Source: Allium sativum
Taxonomy: Eukaryota > Streptophyta > Magnoliopsida > Asparagales > Amaryllidaceae
Assembly (NCBI GenBank): GCA_030737875.1
Contig: CM060912.1
Coordinates: 460,974,310 to 461,038,309, forward strand
Length of the DNA stretch: 64,000 nucleotides
Reading direction: 5' to 3'
Numbering within the stretch: the first letter of the stretch is position 1; each line of letters starts with the position of its first letter. This document shows, piece by piece, positions 12,163 through 23,900 of this stretch. Below the pieces are notes generated by a model that had not been told where the DNA came from, ran no database searches, and worked only from the letters and a program-made list of their open reading frames with translations. Position numbers and translations under genes: made by a program.

Positions 12163-12897
12163 GACATGATATATGGTACCCATGCCGTCTATGATTGATA
12201 GTTATGATTCGAAATTGTTTTCAAAACATATAAACACCAGCAATAATATCAAATGCCTTTCTTTTATTCGTATCAAGCATATTTTGGCCGTTATAAGATA
12301 AAAACTCTATCCTCCGGTTTGCGTTGCATTGTGTGATGGGAACTGAGTCTTATAACGGTTTCATTTTTATAAAAAGCATAGCGATGTTTAAAAGAAAGAT
12401 TTGTTTTAAAGCACGGGCAATCCAATGGAGTAAACCCGTTCCACGAAAGTGGCGTGGTCCTGTGATTAGCCATATTATATATGTGTTGAATAGATTTCTC
12501 ATACCAGTCCCATGACTGACTCGTAGTTTGTTTCACTTTCAAACTCGGGTGCCCCTTTTTCTACACGGGCAGCCTTGTATTCAGGTTTAGCTGGTTCTTT
12601 CTGGATAGCTGGAGCTGAAGATGGATTCTATCATTTATTTCTTTTTATGTTGTTCAGCTCCTATTGTACATATTATGTTTGTTTTCCACTGTAGACATTT
12701 ATGTATAGCTGAACTGTATTTGTACTAAGTAAGATCCTGTATACTGTGTAACTCTGATGATTACTTTTATCCAGTATATTCTATTGTTCATTATCTGGTG
12801 TATTTACTTAATTCTGTTCTGCTATTATCTGTTTCTGTGTTATATTCCAAAGATAACCCTCGCCGCCGTCAGTACGGGGTTTGGGGTCGTCTCAACG

Positions 12898-12914
12898 TGG
12901 TATCAGAGCTTTGG
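12898..12914 (+). other. Primer binding site of element A
   Basis: TGGTATCAGAGCTTTGG begins three bases after the 5' LTR end (12894). It matches the 3' end complement of plant initiator-Met tRNA, the usual primer of plant gypsy elements. Confidence 0.9.
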
Positions 12915-13148
12915 TTAAGCTTAGTTCTGGAATATAACATTTGAACGAACTCGTCAGAGATAGAACCAGTAGTGTTCTAAGACGGGTAACTCTATACAGA
13001 TAGGATCAGTAATATCCTAGTATAGGTAAAGCAGAATGAAATTACACATCGATAGACACATTTACATTCAAGTATTTGTCTCTATATTTTGAATTATCTT
13101 TTTGGTGACCTGACACTTGATCTGCTAATTTGCAGAGGTACTAGAAAA

Positions 13149-16100
13149 ATGAGTACCAGAAACAGAAGGAATACAGAACCCGATCTGGAGGCTCTATTAA
13201 AGAGATATCGAAATCTGAATGGAGCACAGTTCTCGGGCAATGAATCTATTATTCAGACTCAAGCGTGGATGAGTTCTGTCGAGAGAATATTTGAGCGTAT
13301 CCAGCTGAGGGGTGACCAGAAACGGTTAGTAGCATCTTGGGCGCTCAAAGAAGAAGCTTTAATCTGGTGGGAAACAATCATCAAAGATAATCCAGAAGGT
13401 GATATCACCTGGGACAGATTCAAAGTGATTTTCCTAGAAAGATTTACTCCTCCAGAAGCGATTGAGCGATTGTGCGACGAATTTTCTTATCTGATACAAG
13501 GTGACATGACCATCCCAGAATATCATAAGAAATTCAACTAGCTTGCTCACTTTGCTCCTCATCTGATTCAAGATCCAAAGAGGAAAAATCTGAGATTTAT
13601 TCATGGCCTGCAAAGGAGATATCAGAATAGTGTGATGAGGAATGTGAAGCTTCCTTTTCCAGAAATGATATACATGGCTTATCAGTATGAAGACATCCAT
13701 AAGAAAAGAATGTTGCGCAACGAAGAAAAAGTCTGTTGTAGGGACAAAGAAGAGTCGGAAACAGATATTCCGGAAGCCAGTACGAGGCCCGAGGTCAGTA
13801 AAGAGCCTAAAGTCAAGAGAAAAAGTGCTGAATCTGGGAAAGAACCAGTAACAACTGCTATTTGCTCTAACTGCAATAAGAAAGAACATTTGTCGATAAA
13901 TTGTGGGCCCTTAATGAAAAGGATCAAGACTGGATCTAAGGCCACTAAGAAACAAAAGAACCCCCATGGGGAAAGGAAATGCCATAAGTGTCACCAAGCA
14001 GGTCATATTGCACGGGAGTGCCAACTCTTAGAGAAATCTGAAACAGTGCATGTAAATGAATTGGCAGAGACTTCCGAGCCCTCAGCTAGTCAAGAAAGGG
14101 CTGATGTTTTAGAAGGCACGCTCAATGTCAAGAACATTCCAGTTAAAGTACTGTTTGATACTGGCGCGTCGCGAAGCTTTATAGCAAAGGGTGTAGTAAA
14201 TGTGAAGAAGCTCAAAGAACCAATGACTGTCCAGAATCCGGTCGGGGGTTCTATCAATCTCAGTTGGATTTGTGCAGTACCTGTCTCCTTTTCTTGCTAT
14301 AAATTCCCTATTGTCTCTATCGTCATGAATTTTAATGAATTCGATATTATTCTGGGATTGGATTGGCTAACCAAATATGAAGCAGAGGTTAGATGTGCCG
14401 AGAGAGTTGTTAGAGCTAAGATTAAATCAGGGAATTATATAACCATACCATGTGAAGGCCCGACATCAAACAGAAAAGACTTCTGGGCAGCTTTGAATGT
14501 TTCTCCAGCCCAAATAGGAAATGTCCCTGAAGTCGCAGAGAATATTCCCGACCTAGTGAAAGATATTCCTGTCGTCAAGAACTATGCGGATGTGTTCGAA
14601 GAAGTTGTTCGCTTACCTCCGCAGAGGGAAACAGATTTCAAGATTGCTTTAATTCCGAATGCAAGGCCGGTAGTTCACGCTATTCGAAGAATGTCCTTGA
14701 AAGAGAAGGAGGAATTAGACAATCAAACAAGACAACTAGTATGGAAGGATCTGATCAGGCCTAGTTTCTCTGATTGGGGTGCAACAGTGGTGTTTGTCCC
14801 GAAATCTGACGGTGCTCTACGTCTATGTGTGGATTATCGTGATCTGAACAAACAAACAATAAAGAACAAATATCCATTGCCGCGGATTGATGATTTGTTG
14901 GATCGATTAAATGGAGCACAAGTATTTTCATGAATGTACCTAGCTACAGGCTTCCATCAACTTCGAATTGCCGAAGAGTGTGTTCCAATGACAGCATTCA
15001 GAGGTCCCGACTTATTCTACGAGTGGTTAGTAATGCCGTTCGGCTTATGTAACGCTCCAGCTTACTTCGTCGATCTGATGAACAGAGTATTCAGAGGAGT
15101 TTTGAATAAATTTGTTCTGGTTTTTATTGACGATATTCTAATCTTCTCTAAATCAAAGGCCGAACATGAAAAACATTTGGAACAAGTGTTAGAAATCCTC
15201 AGACGGAATGTATTAAAAGCCAAATTTTCCAAATGTATCTTCTGGCAAGATGAAGTAAAATTTCTGGGCCATGTCGTATCTAAAGAAGGAATCGCTGTGG
15301 ACCCAAGCAAAATCACAGCTATTCAAAACTGGAAACAGCCCAGTACCCCCACTGAAGTCCGCAGTTTTCTCGGATTGGCTTGCTATTACCGGAAGTTCGT
15401 TAAAAACTTTTCGAAGATATCTGGTCATTTAACGAAGCTTACAAAGAAGCACTCTAAATTCAAATGGACTCCGGAAAGTGAGGAGGCTTTCGGAGAGCTA
15501 AAGTTAAGATTAACGACAGCTCCAGTGTTAACCATCATCGATGGCAACCAAGATCTAAAAGTCTGGACTGATGCTTCTAGAGAAGGCCTTGGCGCAGTGT
15601 TAATGCAAAGAGGCCAAGTGATTGCTTATGCTAGCCGTCAACTGAAGCCGCACGAGAAGAACTATGTAACTCATGATCTTGAGTTATTGGCTATTGTGTT
15701 CGCTTTGAAAATCTGGAGGCACTATCTTCTAGGTGAGAGATTTGAGCTGTTTACAGTTCAGTCGTTAAAGTATCTGTTCACTCAAAAAGACCTGAATCTG
15801 AGGCAGCAACGTTGGCTAGAGTTCCTTGCAGCATATGACTTTGAAATTATATACACTCCAGGGAAAGCCAATGTCGTGGCCGATGCATTAAGCCGAAAGA
15901 ATGAAATGATCGCCAGTTTTATTATCACGACTTCACTGATAGATAAAATATCTGCTCTTCACGAGGATGATCACTTCATTCAAAAGATCAGAGAAATAAT
16001 TCAGCAAGGCGAACCCTCGAGTTTTCAAGTTGATAATGATGGGATTCTAAGGCTCAAAGGTCGAATATGCGTTCCTAACATTCCTGAGCTTCGGAAGGAA

Positions 16101-16580
16101 GTACTGGACGAATGCCACAAGTCAAAACTTAGTATCCATCCGGGGGTAAGCAAAATGTATAATGACATCAAACGCACTTTCTGGTGGAAGTCGATGAAGA
16201 GGGACATTTCCTTATATGTTAGTCGATGCCCTACTTGCCAGCTAGTCAAAAGCGACCAGCAGAAATTGGCTGGATTATTACAACCGCTAGAAGTTCCTGG
16301 CTGGAAGTGGGAACATATTTCTATGGATTTCATTGATGGTCTGCCCAGAACCAGGAAAGGAAATGACAGTATTTGGGTGATCGTAGATCGCTTCACGAAG
16401 ACCGCCCATTTCATACCTGTCAGATCAAACAGAACTGCTCAGAGTCTGGCGCAGATATACTTCAGGGAAATAGTTAGACTACATGGAGTGCCGCTCAGTA
16501 TAGTCAGTGATAGAGATACAATATTTACTTGTAAATTCTGGGAGGCATTTCAAGTCGAGCTAGGAACGAAGTTGAACTTA
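13149..16580 (+). pseudogene. Gag-pol of element A, first part (Gag, PR, RT, RNase H, N-terminal integrase)
   Basis: One reading frame runs from ATG 13149 (MSTRNRR) to the solo-LTR insertion, broken only by TAG at 13539-13541 and TGA at 14931-14933. Gag is followed by two CCHC knuckles (13863-13907, CSNC...H...C; 13978-14026, CHKC...H...C). Protease has DTGA near 14157. Reverse transcriptase has the FIDD box near 15126, but the motif A aspartate (normally in a DL pair before the GYHQ-like segment) reads Tyr, one codon after the second stop. RNase H keeps TDAS near 15565, but the TDHKSL-like site near 15750 reads TVQSL. Integrase has an HHCC finger (about 16117-16245), its first Asp in MDFIDG (about 16325) and its second in SDRD (about 16504). 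The third acidic residue lies after the insertion. The enzymes would copy element RNA and insert the DNA; this copy cannot. Confidence 0.93.
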
Positions 16581-16665
16581 TATAATATAATGGCCTGAAT
16601 AGAACGCGCCGCGCCGCGGCAGTTCGTGAATTTCGACCATTTATTTCAAACGGACATTTCGGGAG

Positions 16666-16762
16666 ATCCGACCGTCGGATTCTCCTAAAACCGGAACCGT
16701 TGGGTTCGTATCGAAAAGAGCTTTCTAAAGAATATTAGAAATTAGAAATCTAACGGTTGGAT
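16666..16762 (+). other. Pair of 15-bp palindromes, 82 bp apart (solo LTR)
   Basis: ATCCGACCGTCGGAT lies at 16666-16680 and ATCTAACGGTTGGAT at 16748-16762. Spacing is the same as in the LTRs of A although the sequence between has diverged. Confidence 0.6.
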
Positions 16763-17403
16763 TTGGAGATACGTCCAAATCAAATTCGAAAAAGGTCGCT
16801 GTAAGTGCAGTTCGATGGCCATTGTTGGAAATCGACTGTACGGGCCTTGATAAAATTATTAAAAATAGTAATAATTTATGTACAATCATAAGAAATGATT
16901 TAGAAAGAATTGGGATGAAAAACTCCATATTTGAAAAGATAAAAATAGATTTTTATCGAAATGAACTAGTTTTGAACTAGAAATATAATTCTATTTATTT
17001 TTAATTAAATAAATTGAATTTGAAAAGGGTTTTAAAAATAACCAGAATTTCCAATGATTGCATTGGAGTGGATTTGAATCGAAATTGTCTTCGGAATATT
17101 TCGATGTTGGAATTCATGATTATACAGATGTTGTTATGGAAATTTGAAAGATATATATTTATATCGTTATTTTCAATACGACATTTGTTAATCGTAGAAT
17201 TTGATATTGAATATAAGCTGATATATTTTCTATTCAGAGCCTTATATTGAATATCAAATGTGATTTGGGTTTGTCGTGAATGGTGTCTTCACTAACACTG
17301 TTCTTGAACCCAGTTGAGAAAAGATTAAATCTTTTTATTTAGATTTAATGAAGTGTACCAATTAAAAATGATATTTAATTGGAATTGAATTGGTATTGAT
17401 TTT

Positions 17404-17665
17404 TGGGTTTATCGTGAACAGTGTTTTCAATAACACTTGTTCTTTAACCCGATAATTAATGGAATGATTTTTGGGTTTATCGTGAACAGTGTTTTAAATA
17501 ACACTTGTTCTTTAACCCGATAATTAGTGGAATGATTTTTGGGTTTATCGTGAACAGTGTTTTAAATAACACTTGTTCTTTAACCCGATAATTAATGGAA
17601 TGTGATTTTGGGTTTATCGTGAACCGTGTTTTTAAATGACACTGATTCTTTAACCCAGTTAAAGT
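17404..17665 (+). repeat. 68-bp tandem repeat, four copies, each a hairpin
   Basis: Units start at 17404, 17472, 17540 and 17609, each beginning TGGGTTTATCGTGAAC. A diverged extra copy starts at 17266. Each unit can fold: GGGTT pairs with the later AACCC, and GAACAGTGTT pairs with AACACTTGTTC around TTAAAT with one bulge. LTR F has one related unit (63902-63928) with altered but still paired arms. Confidence 0.85.
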
Positions 17666-18395
17666 TTAAAACTAAGTGGTGTTTTAATGAATCTTTAATT
17701 AGATTGAAATGATCGAAAATGGAGTATCACCAGTTTTGCTCCAGGCGATAGTTAAATCTTTAATTGGATTTGAACGTGAAATGGTAATTGAATTTACCGA
17801 TAACACTGTGGGGTTGGATATGAAGTATTACCAGTTTTACTTCATGGGATGAATAGGTTGGGATGGGGAAATTAAAATAAATAATTACTTCGGTAAGGTT
17901 CGCTAATCCCGACTAGTTTGAATTGAGATTCAAAAATGGAATAAAGAATAAATTCAAGAAATTTATCTTGGATAAAATTAATGGGAACCTTTCCCTATGA
18001 ATGTGAAATCAGAAACTAACTGTCGGTTAGCTAAGCAGAATGGTTTTCTGGATATTGATCTGATGTTGGTTTCGGCCTTCGGGGTTAATATTTGGGGAAT
18101 TATTCTCTTGATTAATTTACGATTAGTGACTGATGAATTGGAATGAGGCGTATGTTGTGTTTGTGTAACACTTATTTAAAATATACGCGAGTTATTCGGA
18201 AAGACCGGGTTTATCCCATTCTGAATATCCGATACGACGATAAGTCGAAGATGAAGACGATGGTCGAAGACCGGAAGTCTTCACGTCGTTTGGGTGATTA
18301 CTGATGATCTTGATTGGGCTGTACACCCAAGAAGATGGAAACAGTTAGTGATCGTCCAGACGTACTTGGAGATCGATGGATATGCGGGGTACTAG

Positions 18396-18923
18396 GTGCC
18401 TCCGGTTTCGTTCAGACCCAGAACGGACTTGTAAATGGACTGTGTGTCTGACATTGGATTTTAGTCCGTGTTATTGATCTCTATTAAATATATATCTGTT
18501 TGGCGGCGGAGAATTTATTCTCTTGCTTAACGCCCTTCTCTGAGACGTACGAGCTCAGGGGTTATATATTGATGGATATCAAACGCATGGAGTGAATTGC
18601 CTGTGTGGCATGCCTAAGTGGCAATTGATCGAGGCTTCTGTTGAAAAGCAAAGTCTTGTGGTGATGATCAAAGCACGGCCTTTGTGGCGTAGCTTTGTGT
18701 AACGTTGACCTCGCGAGTTTCACACCCGGTATGAACCAAAAACGGGAGACGGACGTCAGGGAGGGCATGCGTTTCTTTCTAGCTAGAAGTGGAGTCAGTG
18801 GTTTTACACGCCCTGACGAGTTTGACTTATGTGGTTGTTGCTGTTGCGAGGCACCTCGGTTATATCGGTTTCGGCCGGTGCATTCTGGTCGGTAGACGGA
18901 CCAGACTTACACCCCATAGGGTG
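18396..18923 (+). other. Conserved leader block with hairpins I and II (solo LTR)
   Basis: The motif GTGCCTCCGGTTTCGTTCAG starts at 18396. Hairpin I at 18502-18534 has GGCG/CGCC outer arms and a perfect GAGAA-TTTA-TTCTC inside. Hairpin II at 18910-18923 is CACCC-CATA-GGGTG. Confidence 0.6.
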
Positions 18924-19863
18924 GGGAGACGTAGTGTTCAGGCATAATAATCCACATCGGTGGACCGGCCCTGAGGATCCAGGGGGCAGTTGCGGCTGTT
19001 CCTGAGGGGCGGGCTAGAGCGTCTCGAATCGGTTGAGGACTATCTTTTGCCTCGGTTCATAGACGGAAATCCAATTTCCAAATACGTGACATTTGCGGTT
19101 TTATTTGTAAACCTATATATGGCGACATGATATATGGTACCCATGCCGCCTATGATTGATACTTATGATTTGAAGTTGTTTTATACGCTATGCACTTATA
19201 ATAGTATCAAATGATTTGTTTTAAACGTATCAAGCATTCTTGGCAATTATAAGGGAAAACCCTATCCTCCGGCTGCGTTGCATTGTGTGATGGGACCTGG
19301 GTCTTATAATAGCTTCATTATTCTTTATTTAGCATTGCGCTGTTTGTTTTATGCACTGGTATTCTTGGGAGGAAACCCGTTCCGTGTTATACGGCGTGGT
19401 CCCTTGATTTACCTAACTTTAAAATAAAGATTTATAACTGTTTTTAGTTCTCACACCAGTCACATGACTGACCTGGAGTTTATTGTTTTAACCTAAACTC
19501 TGGGTGCCCCTATTTTGACACGGGCAGCTAGTAGTTTTGGTTTTGCAGATTTATATTCACAGGATCCTCGTTTACAGCTGGAATGATATCCGGAAAGCTT
19601 TGTATCCGTATATCTCTTCTAGTTGTGTATTGTATTATTTTCCGCTGCTATGTATTTAAATGTAATTTAAATCTCTGATATTTCTGTGTAAAATTTATTC
19701 ATACTCTGTATATTCTTGTAATCTGATGCATTGTTGTAATATACTATGAAATGTTCTTCCGTATGCGTTCTATTTTGTCGTGTTCTCAAACGATCAGGGG
19801 TTTCGAACGGTCTAGATCGGTTTAGCGACTGATTCGGATCGAGCGAAATTCCCGGCCGTCACA

Positions 19864-20669
19864 ACTTAAGCACCGCTTATCATCCTCAGACAGACGGTCA
19901 GACTGAGAGGGTGAATCGTATTTTAGAAGATCTATTGCGGGCTTGTGTTATAGATTTCGGTGGATCATGGGAAGATCATCTGCACTTGGCTGAATTCTCT
20001 TATAACAACAGCTACCAGGCGAGTCTGACAATGTCACCATTCGAAGCATTGTATGGTAGACCGTGCCGATCTCCTGCTTGTTCGGTCGAACCAGGTAATA
20101 GACTTGTGTTGGGTCCAGATATGATTCGAGAAGCTGCCGACAAAGTTGATTTCATTAAGAAGCGATTACTTGCCGCTCAAAGCCGACAAAAGAGCTATGC
20201 CGATAGAAGAAGAAGAGATATATCCTTTGAAGTTGGCGACTATGTATATTTAAAAGTATCGCCGATGAGAGGAGTTATCTGGTTCGGTAAAACTGGAAAG
20301 TTGGCGCCTAAATTCATTGGTCCGTTTCCTATTCTGGAACGGATCGGGACTCTCGCTTATAGGGTTAAATTGCCAGATTGGTTGCCTGGAGTTCATGATG
20401 TATTTCACATATCTCAACTTCAAAAGCACGTTCATGATCCAGACTTGATCATGGAAGAAGCAGCTCAACAGGAAATTGAAATTACTCCAGAATTAGCTGT
20501 GAGAAGAGAGCCGCTAAAGATTATCGGCAAAGAAACCAAAGAGCTGAGGAACAAGAAGGTTCACTTAGTCAAAGTGAAATGGAGTGGAGATCCGCGAGAT
20601 TGTACTTGGGAAACTGAGGAGAGCATTCAGAAAGCTTATCCTAGATGCCGAGTGGATATCTCTAATTGA
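19864..20669 (+). pseudogene. Pol of element A, second part (integrase C-terminus and chromodomain)
   Basis: This continues the integrase after the solo LTR. It starts with the STAYHPQTDGQTER segment, which holds the third catalytic acidic residue (Glu, near 19901). It then runs through the SYQASLTMSPFEALYGR region, a GKLAPKFIGPF (GPY/F-type) module near 20295, and a C-terminal chromodomain-like stretch (VKVKWSGDPRDCTWE, near 20570). It ends at TGA 20667-20669. Chromodomains of this class steer integration to particular chromatin. No stop occurs within this part, so the main damage to integrase is the insertion itself. Without the upstream part it has no natural start. Confidence 0.92.
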
Positions 20670-20904
20670 CTCGGGTGCAAGGTACATTTACCCTACTTTG
20701 CATTACCATTTAATTCTCTACTCTGTTGTTATTTTCTTTCCATGGATGTGCACTTTTAAATTCTATAGTCTGAATGATTTTTAAAAGAGCATAGAAATTA
20801 ATTTGTATGGTTTTTAAAGGTTAAAACAATTGGAGTGGTTGTTGTGTTGTGTGATTGTAGATTTATCAAACCACTTTCGACTTTGTTCCTTTTCGGGGAC
20901 GAAA
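20670..20904 (+). other. 3' untranslated region of element A
   Basis: No gene is seen. It ends with TTCGGGGACGAAAT, a sequence typical just before the polypurine tract of plant chromoviruses. A related sequence occurs before the LTRs of B (minus) and D. Confidence 0.7.
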
Positions 20905-20923
20905 TTTTTTAAGTGGGGGTGAT
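20905..20923 (+). other. Polypurine tract of element A
   Basis: TTTTTTAAGTGGGGGTGAT lies directly before the 3' LTR at 20924 and would prime plus-strand DNA synthesis. Confidence 0.85.
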
Positions 20924-23900
20924 TGTAACGACCCAGAAAATCTGAACCAATTTAAAAATTTTAAATTGGCTAAAATAATGGATTTTAAATATTTAAAATA
21001 AATATTTTAAATAATAGCAATGAAAACTGAGTTTGAATCGACAATTGAAAACGAATATAATTAATTCTAATTATAAACAAGGCTTGAAAAGGCGCTGCAG
21101 TTTCAAAAATTGAATTCAAACTTTGTCGGACTGTACCGGATGCAAAAAAATCCGGATTTTTGTGAAACCAAAAATATTTAAATCTGTTAGTGAATACCTT
21201 TCTAACGAATCTGAAAAATCGAATTTTCATAGCGGAAAGCAAAAGTTATGGCCGAATGAATTTTCAGAATGGTCGCTATGGAATTTATATAGCCCGTGAA
21301 ATTGACCATTTTGCAAACGGCCTCGGGATTCGACGAAACCACTTTTGTTGGGTCCGGAATGTCAATTTATGGCTAAGTTTATTTTTTTCGTAATTTTTCG
21401 AATCAATATGTGAGCGTGGCAAAGGAAAATGTGTTTTGGTCAATTTCAGTTAAATCAGGTCGACCAAAAAATGGCCATTTTACAAACGGTCTCAGAATTC
21501 GACGAAATCAGTTTTGTGGGGACCGTATCGTCCCAACATAGCTAGATTAATTTTTCGGGAATTTTTAGAAGCAGTATGTAGCCCCGGCAAATTAAAATGT
21601 ACGTTCAAAACAAAAATTAACTGTTTTATACTTTAATTTGAAGAATAACTGATTCTAACAGTCGAATGGGCCTACGAAACATATCCCATTGTGTTCGGAA
21701 TGGGGGTAAAATGCTAGGGACGACAGTCGTTGGGCTTGGATTGGTGTTCGTGTGTGACAAGGGGTATTTTCGTATTATAAAACTTTAAAAATAAAAAAAA
21801 AATGATTGGGCCACGTCAGAAACCCCCCCCCCCCCCGTTTTCTCTCTCCCCGACTCGAACGACGGCGGAAATTGGCCGCTTCCTTCTCTCGTCTTTTTCT
21901 TCTGATCCGCTCAATGGAATCCAATGCCACAGTTAAGGTTTTTGTAGTACATCTCACGATCTTCAAATCCATATAAGTATTGGATTTTTTCGTGGCCTGT
22001 AGGGGGAGAACCACCCTCGTGAAGTTCGGCCGTTCGCACCCCGATTCCGCCGCCTGGGGACCACCGAGCTCGACCCCCTCCATGGCGCACGTGCGCCTCT
22101 CCTAGCCCGACAAGGTGGCGCTGGCCGATCGAAGCAACAATCAGCGGATTGATCGAAAAATCGAAACCTAGTTTCGAGGAGTTTTGAAAGGTATCGGCTG
22201 TTTTAATTTAAAACTGATTTTAACAGTTTAAAACCGTTGCAAACTTTGAAAAATCATATCTTTTTGCTATGTTAACGAAATTCGATGAAACAGGAAACAT
22301 CGTGACCGTGTGGACGCCTTCTACATTTTAGAAGAGACCGCATATTTTTCCGAGCCTTCTGCTATTTTTGGTGGAGTGGAACCCAATGTGAGATTTATGA
22401 TTTAAAAACAATATGGAAAACGACGATGTATAAATTATATAGTCGATATATGAGTTATGTAAGCGTTGTACACCTCATGTATAAGCGTTGTAAAAGTTGT
22501 ACGTTCGATGTATAAGTTATATATGCGTTGTAAAAATTATATATGTGTTGAAATAAAAGTGAATTGCTATATATTAATATATATATATATATATACACGC
22601 CCCTCGTCCACAAACCATGGACGATATTTATTGATTGTGATTGGTGTGAAAATTGATTGGTAGCAAATGGTTGTTTGGGATTGTTTGTGGTTGATATTGA
22701 TTGATTGTGGTTGAAAATACCCGTTTGTGGTTGAGAAATATTTGGCTGAAACCACATAGGATTAGTTTGTGGAAATGAAATAAATATATACATGCCGCCT
22801 ACGTGCGAACTAAATGCATGATCCCCATTGTCAAAAACCGCGAGGTTTTAAGGTAGAGCGAGGAGCCGTACTAGGGACGGTCCCAGTTTTAACTACCCTG
22901 CCGTTATGCTGCCGAAATTTTGAATAACATTCATGTGTTTGAATAATTTGATTAGAAATTCATGTGTTGAATGGTATTCATATTTTGAAATAAATTGTTT
23001 CATAACAAAAATCACTTTTTATCAACTATATGGACTATGTAAAATAATCTCGTTTTAAAAGAAATTGTTTTATGAGAAAAATCCTATTTTTATCTCCTAT
23101 ATAAACTATATAAAATAATAGTGTTTTGAAATGAATTGTTTTAAAATAAAAATCACATTTTTTATTATATACATGAATCGTTGAAATGTGAAGTGTTAAA
23201 AATAGCCACTCGTTCAAATAAACATATATGAGTTGAAATATTCATTAATTAACTAATGATATGATTTTTGCCTATACATGCAACATTAGAATGAATGGTG
23301 TTTTTGAACCAAAAGGAATCAAATATGAAGTTGAATGGAAAATGATAAACGATAAGAACTGTATATATGTACATGCATATTTATTGAACATGTTATAGCA
23401 AAGGGGCTAGAGAAGAGGAATAAAATTTTGTGCCCGACAAATAGGTACACATTTACTGTTTTGTTTGGGTGATGATTTTATGAGCCTGTTGGCTAGACGC
23501 TTGGCTTTTTCTTTTTCTTTTTGACATGAGACGCCCGTGTGGCTATTTGGGAATTTTCCTAGCCCCTCCCGTACAAAGGAGGTTATGGCGAATTTTTCCG
23601 AAATTTAAAGGCGTTAGTGAAATATTTGAAGTGAAAACGATATAGGAATTTTTGAATGAACTATATTTATATAAATATATAAATATAAATAAAATTAAAA
23701 CGAAACGTGGCTGTGCAGTTCGCATTTTGAAACCGTGACTTCAAACGATTGTACCGGGAGATCCGACCGTCGGATTTTCCCGAAACTGGAACCGTTGGAT
23801 TCGTTTTGAAAAGACCTTTCTAATGATGTAAAATTTGTGAAGATCCAACGGTTAGATTTTCATATATGTGTAAATCAAATCTGAAGAAAAACAGCGCCAC

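Larger units (their letters stand above)
7974..12894 (+). repeat. 5' LTR of element A (4921 bp)
   Basis: Begins TGTAACGACCC and ends GTCTCA. A TATA box lies about 860 bp in, followed by a GC-rich patch (about 8866-9190) and then about 4 kb up to the LTR end. TA microsatellites lie at 9621-9653 and 12123-12159. It carries the paired palindromes (10816, 10898) and the conserved leader block (11408-11945). Short open frames on both strands recur in the 3' LTR only because the LTRs are near-identical, and I do not call them genes. Confidence 0.95.
16581..19863 (+). mobile_element. Solo LTR (family S) inside the integrase of element A
   Basis: 3283 bp flanked by the perfect 5-bp duplication ACTTA (16576-16580 and 19864-19868). 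Its 3' two-thirds align, diverged, with 10770-12894 of the LTR of A: the palindrome pair, the leader block and the ATGGAAATCC...GGATTTCC-type tract. It ends GTCACA. It starts TATAATATAATGG where TG is expected, which fits a mutated first base. There is no primer site, polypurine tract or coding sequence inside, so it is a single LTR left by LTR-LTR recombination. F (62058 onward) belongs to the same family. Confidence 0.88.

Noticed and set aside
12291..12542. 83-codon minus frame repeated at 25210-25461
   Set aside because: It recurs only because the two A LTRs are near-identical; the solo LTR and F do not keep it.
12898..12914. Possible tRNA gene fragment
   Set aside because: It is the primer binding site next to the LTR, with no tRNA fold around it.
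17404..17665. Possible CRISPR-like array
   Set aside because: The repeats are contiguous 68-bp units without unique spacers and lie in a plant LTR.
21825..21837. C-run as a special G-quadruplex signal
   Set aside because: The 5' LTR has a shorter interrupted run at the same place; it is most likely slippage or a sequencing problem.
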